From Phoronis ovalis (lineage: Eukaryota > Phoronida > Phoronidae), in NCBI GenBank assembly GCA_028565635.1, contig JAOXYB010042704.1, forward strand, positions 1 through 12,756: a stretch of 12,756 nt of DNA, given 5' to 3'. The position numbers and the translations under genes are program-made. The stretch's first letter is position 1. Each line of letters opens with the position of its first letter. Positions 1-8,100 of the stretch are shown one piece after another. The notes beneath the pieces were generated by a model, which ran no database searches, had not been told where the DNA came from, and saw only the letters and a list, made by a program, of their open reading frames with translations.

Positions 1-141
1 TTTCAACTGTCTCTTGAAGTTAATAAAATTAGTTATAACTAATACATTGTCAACCAAAGTGTTACATATCGCGCTATATATTAGAAATGTCAAATAAAAT
101 AACAAAACTTGCTGTTTTTGACTTTCACAACAATAATATAT

Positions 142-181
142 TTTACAATGTTTCGACAAACCACTGTCTTCAACAGGTAAA
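142..181 (-). ncRNA. Degenerate hammerhead-ribozyme-like motif in the Penelope tail
   Basis: Reading the minus strand: TTTAC (stem I, 181-177), CTGTTGA (176-170), a GACA/TGTC stem (stem II), GAAAC ATT, then GTAAA (146-142), which pairs with TTTAC. This is the hammerhead order of stem I, CUGANGA box, stem II, GAAA box, very short helix III and stem I. The box CTGTTGA has T where the conserved A is expected, and there is an extra A before stem II, so it is probably inactive. Hammerhead motifs are known in Penelope-like elements. Assignment rests on pattern only. Confidence 0.5.
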
Positions 182-255
182 TGTAAGTGAAAGACATATA
201 AGCAACACTGTACACACAGGGTCAACTTTGTATAATTATGATACCTTAACAATGC

Positions 256-985
256 TTAATCACTTTTGCCTACTTTACACCATAGGTCTCTTTTATTAAT
301 ACCCTGTTTTTGAAATGTTCTTAAAGCATTGATCCATAAAAGTTCTCTTTTTTCTTGTCTCTTTGTTAATCTTATGTACTTTTTCAATGACTTGCAACTG
401 CATGTGTTTGTATTCACACTTGTCTGATTCAAAATGTTTATGGAGAGGTGTATCCTTTTTCTTAACCTCTGCCCTGTGGCCAAAATGACGTTTTTTCATA
501 GAATTTCCTGTTTCCCCTACGTATTGCTTTTTGCAGTTTGTACACGTAATTAAATAGATAACATTTTCAGTTTCGCATATATTATTTGACTTAATTTTAT
601 AAAATTTACCAGTAATTTCACTTTTGAAACTATCGCTTCCCTTCATAGCTGTACAGTACGTTACACATCTTGTTTTATGAATCTTCCAATTACCATTTAT
701 TTCTTCATTTCCCATCAAACTATTGTTACTAATTTTAGCTTTTACTAGTATTCGTTTTAAATTAGGAGGCTGTCTAAAAACTACTTTGAGCCCTTCCGGT
801 ATCTGCTGTTTTAATTTAGATGAAAGACGTAGGATTGGCATCTTTGTATTGATAGTTTTTTGTAAATTAGGTAAATACGGGTTTTTTGTTACTACCAAAG
901 GAGCTATGATTTTTTTTTTGTTTGTTTTCTGTGTATTTCTACTAGGGTTCAAAAGATATATATATCGAATAAAGTGAGACAAACT
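256..985 (-). pseudogene. Penelope-like element ORF remnant: end of RT region plus GIY-YIG endonuclease, frameshifted
   Basis: The main open frame runs from 985 down to 296 after a TGA at 986-988. Numbering from codon 982, residues 27-40 (APLVVTKNPYLPNL) and 67-83 (VVFRQPPNLKRILVKAK) match the connector following the reverse transcriptase of Penelope-like retroelements. The GIY-YIG domain begins near residue 142 with IYLITCTNC (including a Cys-x-x-Cys pair), then YVGETG, then KKRHFGHR. The expected C-terminal motif of this family (WI..L.T...GIN) appears in the neighbouring frame as LLWINALRTFQKQGIN. It is reached by a frameshift near the six-T run at 348-353, and that frame stops at 256-258. 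The catalytic RT core (YxDD) is absent. This is a dead 5'-truncated copy. The family role, retrotransposition with endonuclease nicking, is known; activity here is excluded. Confidence 0.85.
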
Positions 986-1098
986 TCAACAGAACTGTAC
1001 TTTGCATCTCGCAGTATCCTGTATTGCAAAAATTGAAAGTATTTCTATAACATTGGACTGCATGCAGGAGGGCTGTAGGGGGAAGTCGCGAGCAGCGA

Positions 1099-1106
1099 AC
1101 ATTGTG
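1099..1106. repeat. Left target-site duplication of the MITE
   Basis: ACATTGTG is identical to 1532-1539 and abuts the left terminal inverted repeat. Confidence 0.8.
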
Positions 1107-1531
1107 TCCGGGGGGGGTACTCAGTTATTTTTTGGTGGGGGTGTGCAGCCGAGTTGAAAATTTTGGATTTGGATTGTATACTTTTTATTGTATTTTTTTT
1201 GGATTGCCACCGTAACGATATTCAAAAATTTGGATTGCTACCCACTGCTTACAGCAAAAAAATTGGATTAATTTTAGGTTTGTATACATAATTCCATAAA
1301 TAAATTTTGAAATTTGGTTTGTATCAGCCAGTTTGCGTAAAAATGGATTGCTATATATACTCAAATATTTTAAAACTTAATTTGGATTACTATACTTATA
1401 TTTCACAAAATTTGGATTGCTACCCTAAAATTTCAAAAAACTTGTATTGGGTTTGCTACCACAAGCTAAAATTTTGGATTGGGTTCCGCGGCACATCCCC
1501 GTAGTCAAAAAATCTTGAGTACCCCCCCGGG
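1107..1531. mobile_element. Non-autonomous DNA transposon (MITE), hAT-like 8-bp target duplication
   Basis: The left end reads TCC, then eight G, then TACTCA (1107-1123). The right end read in reverse is CCC, then seven G, then TACTCA (1531-1516), giving a terminal inverted repeat of about 17 bp with one indel. Direct copies of ACATTGTG lie immediately outside at 1099-1106 and 1532-1539, an 8-bp target-site duplication as in hAT elements. It has no coding capacity. Short frames inside it are not genes. Confidence 0.85.
1160..1485. repeat. Degenerate internal tandem array in the MITE, unit about 30-39 bp
   Basis: The motif TTTGGATTGCTACC and variants recur near 1171, 1201, 1232, 1265, 1316, 1345, 1384, 1414, 1449 and 1475. 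AT-rich spacers make the period about 30-39 bp. Copies near 1232 and 1414 are the best preserved. Confidence 0.75.
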
Positions 1532-1539
1532 ACATTGTG
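1532..1539. repeat. Right target-site duplication of the MITE
   Basis: ACATTGTG is identical to 1099-1106 and abuts the right terminal inverted repeat. Confidence 0.8.
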
Positions 1540-1694
1540 GTCTTAAACTCGAGCAGGTGAGCATCCATTTGACTCTTAAATGCAAGCATGCAGGGAGCTG
1601 TTTTACTTGCCTCTTAAAAGTGACCAGACTCTTAAGTTGGAGCAAGGAGCATTTGCAATTCTTAAGTTGGGGGGACCCTACACCCCTCATGCAG

Positions 1695-2093
1695 CCTATC
1701 TAACAAGTCTGTCACATACACTGTATTTCATTATATCAATGTAGTATATATACATACACAGGGCATCCAATAACTTCCTCCTGTATAATCAGAGACACTT
1801 ACCGTATGTCCCTCATTACCATAAACTCATACAGTGATCTTGAAAGCACAAATGTATATTAAAAGTACAATGTAGCAATACGTTATAGGTAACAAACCTA
1901 TTGGTTTTGTACATTTTCTTCCATTTTTTAGCAAGCGATATAAAGTCATTTTATATACTTGGCTGTGAAGGTCATAGATGTCAATAGCACTAACCCTTGC
2001 TTTTGCTACATGATTGTAAAATGTATGGTCGCATTGATAAGAGTACAAATATGTCAAACATAATATTTTTTTAAAACATCTTTTTATGCTCAG
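1695..2093. other. Non-coding stretch before the first supported exon
   Basis: AT-rich sequence, probably an intron or upstream flank of the FS gene. No convincing exon, RNA or repeat seen. The minus-strand frame at 1827-2057 has no recognisable feature and is taken as chance. Confidence 0.5.
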
Positions 2094-2132
2094 ATCCAGC
2101 TGATCCTGGTTATAATCCTATCCGACCATTCG
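2094..2132 (+). CDS. Linker mini-exon 1 (39 bp, phase 1-1)
   Basis: The acceptor is a pyrimidine-rich tract ending TTTTTATGCTCAG, and the donor is the consensus GTAAGT. Read in phase 1 with a preceding G, it encodes DPADPGYNPIRPF and leaves one base (G) for the next exon. The peptide is rich in Pro and Gly, has no cysteine, and suits a flexible linker between cysteine-rich modules. It is the first exon I can support; the gene must start upstream of the window or in exons I cannot recognise. Support is the strong splice sites, the open frame and the phase match to the FS exons. There is no protein homology. Confidence 0.6.
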
Positions 2133-5100
2133 GTAAGTTACAACACTAGTAAGGCAGTGAGCATGTGTTGATTTAAAAAACAAAAAGCAGCACAAGATTA
2201 ATAAAATGACTAATTTAAATTTTATGTTACAAAACAATTAATTTTGCTTACATTTTTTTAAAGGTATTTTTCATGTTAGAATTGACACTAGTATGTTATT
2301 ATAATAATGATGTTTTCAATATCCACAAGCACATTCCTCTTTGTTATATGCTTTTATGCTCAAATCACATTTTGACAGCCAATATATAGTGGAAAATTCC
2401 ATGTTTGTTGCTGTGCACTTTTCTTTATAATAAAAATATATAGTGAGGAAAATTGCTATATACACTGTGTTGTGCACTTATTTTTAAAAGGTTATTAGCC
2501 AACAGGAAATTTTAATCCCTGATGAATATATACCTGAGTCCCTATATACACACAATGTTACTACTAGATAAAAGAGAAGTATTTGGCATTGGCCTGTCAG
2601 CCTTCATCAGATAATTATCTTTTATCAGGTATATGATATACCGCAGAGAAACTGAAAAGTTGTTATTATTTTTTATCCAGTAAAATTTTATGCATTTATG
2701 GTAATAGTATTTGGTACTATTTTACTGATCGCTTATAAAAAGATACTTCAGTGCACTGTGGTAACAAAACATGTTCTTAATTTGGAAAGTTTACTCCAGA
2801 CCTGATTATTTCATCAAAACTGTTCATTGGTTTTCTTCAATAGTAACTGAACAGCTTAGCCATTAACTATCCAAAGAGCCCGAAAATAGTTTAGCTGTTG
2901 CTATCATAAGAAATATTTTTGATAATCTAAATACTATTAAATAAAATTTACTTGTTTACATTTAGTTCCTATAGATTCTGGGCCTGGACAGATGTTTGGT
3001 AAGTTATCAGTGGAGTAGAAGATGGCCAACACACAGGGTGTTTTAATAACTTTTAGACATTGTTTCACCAATTTACAAGTTTTGTATTGGGCACAATAAT
3101 ATTCTTATTTTTTCATCTTTTAAATAAACATCTGCTTTTTTGAATGCTTTCACATTTCACCAATTTTAGGTATACGTCAAGTAAAACTCCTGAAAACAAT
3201 TGCATCCATATTTATAATTGCTTGTAGTTTTCTTTTTTCAGATTGTAAAAGTTAACTGTTGGATCATAATGATGAAATATATATTATATATTTTTCTTAG
3301 GTTTTAATTATCTTGCACATTTGTTATAGAACATGTCACAGGCTCGAACTCTGGAGGGAAGTGAATGGGTAAATATCATTGCTTACACTTGTGTAGTAAT
3401 GAGACAACTCTTAACGATTCCAGGTTTCGGGCCAGGGCAATGCAACTGTTTTTTTAATGTTGTGACTATATGTTAAATATCTCACCAAGCACTACTTTTT
3501 TTTTAATAGAAGACATTTGTGAATTATAAGTACAACACTGATTGATACAGACTGCTTTATTGTGACTTATTTCTCAAGATGCACATTGTAAATAACTTTT
3601 AGTTATCATTTTTAAAATAAGTAAAGTTTGAAGTTGGCTAGATCGAGTTCTGCATGTGTACATGATGTGATTCACATTCATCCCATACTACCTAGTTCAC
3701 TGCCCACAAGAAACAAGATGGTTTGCAAATCACATTGTGTAGACAAATGTCTAAAAGTTTATAATTTAAAAAGTAAGATTAGTTTGATCTATTACTCTCA
3801 TGATTACTTATAATTCTATCAATTTCATAAATAGTTACATTCCAAGTACAGTGTTATAATTAATAGACAACTTCCACTTTGCCTGGAATTAACAGCGAGT
3901 CAATTCTGTTTTGTTGCAGATCCATGCAAAGATGTAGCCTGTCCAGATGCTCAGGTGTGTCAACTCAACAATAAACGTGAACCAGTGTGCAGGTGTAACC
4001 AGTTATGTACACTTGATTTCCGACCTGTTTGTGCCAGTAATGGACAGACATTCTCCAATGAATGCCTGATGAGAGTTCAAGCCTGTAAAACACAGAAAGA
4101 TCTACGAGTTCTCTTCCAAGGAGAATGTACTTCAGGTATGTATAATGTATAATATGGCTGAGCACTACAAGCAGAATTGAAAAGAAATAGTGTACAATAT
4201 GTAGAAGTTGTATATCAGCTCAAATTCCTTAGTGATAATTAATCCTGAAAGTGAGCTACTGCATTATATACAAAGCTTACAATTTACTCATGCTGTTATT
4301 CTGGCTATTTGTAATGTTTAGTGGCAAACATTTATTTTCTGTTGTTGGTACTATTTTACATTCCTGTCACATAAAATCCCAAAAGATAAAGACAATCATT
4401 AATTATTGTGGTTATGTGCATGACAGTGTAAATAATTAATAAACATCTAAGGTCACTTAGTGTATTTAGCAAAGCATTTCATACTGAAAATCAACAAATT
4501 TTAATATCAACTTTAATATTAAGTATATTTATAACTTACTGTTGCCTGGTAGATTAAGAAAATGTAAAAAAAAATCATATGAATGTTGAGATTTATCTCT
4601 TGTTACTTACTGCCTATAGCTAGGATACCTGATGTGCCTGGTAATGGAGGTTATAAGAGTGTCATTGGTGATGAATATACAATCAGTGGTAATTTCTTTA
4701 TACACAGCCATGTTTCTTTAAAGAGATTATAATTTGTTTCTCAAGTTTCAACTGACACTTTTTTCTGTTTTAAACATTTACTATTTTTTAACTTTTCGCA
4801 AAATTATGATGAAATACTTTCCCATTGTTGTATAAGTTTGCTATGCTATTATTGTGAAGTAGAATTTGTGCCTAATTCTTTATTGGAAATGTTTGTCAAA
4901 TGTTGCTTCCGTAGCATTCATTTGTCAATCATGTTTTCATGCAGCAGACATTAACAGTGTTCATAAAACTAAGTCGGGCACACAGCTCAATTACACCATC
5001 ATTTCTGGGGAAGTACTTTATTATTCAAGTAGTTTTTACTTTTGAAGTAATTTTGCCTTGTTTTGCAATTGTCTTAGTTCCATTAAGTCAAATATGCAAT

Positions 5101-8100
5101 GTGAATGAGGAATATTAAAGATAAACCAGTTGTCTAGAAACAATTTGCAGGAAAAACATTCTCTTTCACATCCTTTAAGTAGAAGTTTTTCCTAATATCA
5201 CTGTTGTACTATGTGCATAATGCTTGCTCATTCCTTACTTGAACGTAATTTTTATCACTTGGTGTTGCATGTTACACAATATTTTATTACTTTCTGTTGT
5301 GTTAGATTTTTATTGTGTACAGACTTTACTGGAGATCGTTTTTATTATGACGTTTTCCTTTGAGGCTTATTGGTTTTCTCAGGAATTATATTTATAATTA
5401 TTTTTGAGTTGTGCACTAAATTCAATCAAGTGTTTTTGTCTTTAAATTATTACTTAAAAGTGCATTGTCATTGTTTTATAAAAGTATATAGTGTTTTAAC
5501 ACTAATTTAAAAATTTAAAAATTTAATTGCAAGTTGCCTGCAACATTATTTTTAAAATAAAACACCAATACTGGTTTGTTAGAACAATTGGATTTACTTT
5601 TTTGTCCAGAAATTGTTTCTTGAACTGATGGAATCAAGAATATGACAGAGTTCCACTAAATCATTTAAAATATCAATGTAGTGCTTGTATGAAAAATGAG
5701 GCAAAGGCAAAGTGTTGTCTACTTAAAGCAACTGCTTAAACATAATTATATTTTTACTCATATATGATCCACTTCATTTATTTATTGCATTATCCTCATT
5801 TTCCCTTGTTAATGATTATAAAATAGTGTACTTAATTTCCTGTCTTGGTTCCTAGCATATCCCGTAGGACATCCGTTGAGTGATAGCAATCTTGGCAATA
5901 GAAAAGGTACAACAATTGTTCCCAATTGTATTCTATGACTAAATTCCACCTTTTTTTTGTTTTGCTGTTTATGACTCATAATTGTTTTTTTAGCAGTTTT
6001 CTTGCTTTTTTTTTTTTTTGCAATATCACATCTTGTGTATGCTTCCAAGTTTGTTATTTTGAGATTTAGATAAATTCCAAAAATTTGTTAAATTTCAAGT
6101 TATTTGTGTCTAGTCATAGTCCCTAGGGTAAGGGTGACATCATTATCACCTGCAGACACAACAATGCTATATCTTTTACTAACACATGCATATTGTATAC
6201 AATAACTGTAAATTTTCTATCCATAATCTGGAATATATTTTTCATTCTCTTAACTTCCACAGGAAAGGCCTTTAATAGGTTTTTGTACCAGAATTTTCTC
6301 CTGTTTTTTTTTGCCTACAGGGAAATTGTTGTATTTTAAAACTTAATACTTTGTCTGCTTGGTCATAAAGTAAGAAATGACACATATTTGCAAAAAATAT
6401 CCGAAACTTCAAATTTGATTTGTGTTTATATATATACTTGCTGTCTGTATGGGGTATTTATTTTAGCTGATTGGAATATCACAAAGGTCCTGGCATCTGT
6501 CTGTAGTGGGCAGAATTCAAGTTGGCAAAATTCATATTTACAAAACTGTCATGGAAAAATAGGATTTATTTATATTTCAGGCTTTAATCCATGTGATTCT
6601 GTCAGATGTCGATTTGGTGAGGAGTGTTATGTTGACAAGACGGGAATAGCAGAATGTCGTTGCCCAGAAATCTGCCAGGAAGTTTGGCGACCTGTTTGTG
6701 GTACTGATGGTGTTACTTATGATAATAAGTGTGAACTCCAGCGGCAATCTTGTATTAACTATAAAGATGTAAGCGTGGACTTTGATGGCAAATGTGGTGA
6801 GTAATATTCTAATAACAAAATGGAGCTTCCACTTGGATTGCTTCACTTCGTGATAAGTTTCAACTTAAGACCTTTAATGCTGGTGAAAAAAAGATTTTTG
6901 ATCTTTAGTTTTGTATTTTCTAACCATTGATCTAAAAATGTTTCAACTTAAAAGACCTTTAAATTATGCTAGAAAAGATTTTTTATCTTTAATTTTGTTT
7001 TTTCTAATCGTTGATTTAAAAGGTACAGAATGGAAAAAAATAAAGACAATTTGTTTTTGTGTAAATTTTTCAGGAGGAGATGGGCCATGTGCTGATTATC
7101 TTTGTAACTATGGTGCCCTATGTGTTATGAGACATACTATGCCGGCATGTGAATGTCCTACCTGCACTGAAGAATTTAAACCAGTACGTTTTCTGTTAAC
7201 ATCATCTACAGGCATGAACACTCCTCCAGTGAGTGACTGGATAAACGACCAGTGCATAAAATTAAATGTTGAGGCTATTCTATTCAAAATTGTTGGAGTG
7301 GTATGGAGTGAAGATAATCATAATTATTAAAGTAGATGAGGCTGTGTGTTATTTTCAAGTTCATTTTAATTATAGGAGGAGGATATTGAAAATTATTAGA
7401 GTATGGGAGAGCTAAAAATGCTTAAAGTCCTTTCATGATAATTTTAAAAGAGAACAACCTAAAAAATTAGAAAAAAATGAATATTATTAAAAAGTAGTTA
7501 TGAACTGTCATGCAGTATTCTTAATGATGAATGTTGCGATAAGGAAGAGAAAGGATGGCTCCTAATTTTATTTGGTAGAATTATTTGTTTATAGGTATGT
7601 GGAACAGATGGCATTTCGTACAGTAACGAATGCAAGATGCAAAGTGAAAATTGTGAAAATAAGAGGAATGTAAGAATAGCATACAAAGGATTGTGCAGTA
7701 AGTGCTTGTTCCCAGAAATGACTAATAATAATAATAATAAAAGTTCATAATAAAATAGTAATACAAAAATTTTGTCACTTTAATCTTTAATTAGCAGCCT
7801 AAATTGAACTTTAAAACCGAGCAGTACTGTTATCTGTCATAATTCTTTTGAGATACATTCTTACTGGCAGTTTGGCGTTACTATTTATTTAAACCTACAG
7901 TGCATTTTTTCTGTTTTTTCCTAAAAATATACTTTGTAACTGTTTAATGCAATAAAAAACCTTTATAATTGCTTTGAATAGGACCAATTGCATGTAGCAG
8001 CATATGGCATTGTTGTCTTGTCTGACATTATTTTAAGTTACAAAAATCTGGAAAATGAAATTTTTGGAAAGTGTGAAAGAGGGTGGTGTATACATTTATT

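Larger units (their letters stand above)
142..988 (-). mobile_element. 5'-truncated Penelope-like retroelement with 3' tail
   Basis: The coding remnant plus about 115 bp of 3' tail ends at a hammerhead-like motif (142-181). Five-prime truncation is typical of this class. I could not define the exact 3' terminus or a target duplication. It lies opposite to the FS gene and upstream of its first recognised exon, so it is either intergenic or in a 5' intron. Confidence 0.75.
1058..1694. repeat. Possible older repeat element disrupted by the MITE
   Basis: Left arm CTGCATGCAGGAGGGCTGTA (from 1058) and the reverse complement of the right arm, CTGCATGAGGGGTGTAGGG (from 1694 back), are similar, suggesting imperfect terminal inverted repeats. 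The right arm also holds at least four copies of TCTTAA in near-periodic context, two as TCTTAAGTTGG. No clear target duplication was found, so the boundaries are tentative. Confidence 0.4.
2133..2974 (+). other. Intron between mini-exons 1 and 2
   Basis: 842 bp from GTAAGT to CCTATAG. It holds the tandem duplication and the inverted-repeat cluster listed separately. No further exon supported. Confidence 0.5.

Noticed and set aside
1307-1703. Short plus-strand frames in and beside the MITE
   Set aside because: They are translations of the minisatellite and repeat arms, with no protein features.
2518-2550. CTGATGA on the plus strand followed by an ATATA/TATAT stem as a further hammerhead
   Set aside because: No GAAA box and no closing stem; explained better as one arm of the outer inverted repeat.
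3242-3250. Strong acceptor TTTTCTTTTTTCAG followed by a 9-nt possible exon
   Set aside because: The only phase-compatible donor is GTTAAC, which is poor, and the frame meets a stop at once without it.
3424-3475. Sequence after CCAG resembling mini-exon 2 (FGPGQ)
   Set aside because: No acceptable donor before the stop codon; the acceptor has a weak pyrimidine tract.
6388-6580. Upstream open extension of module B as coding
   Set aside because: A strong acceptor at 6579-6580 and the 216-bp length shared with module A mark the true exon start; upstream residues have no FS pattern.
6577-6846. Minus-strand frame across module B
   Set aside because: Antisense shadow of the FS exon, whose plus-strand cysteine pattern is unmistakable.
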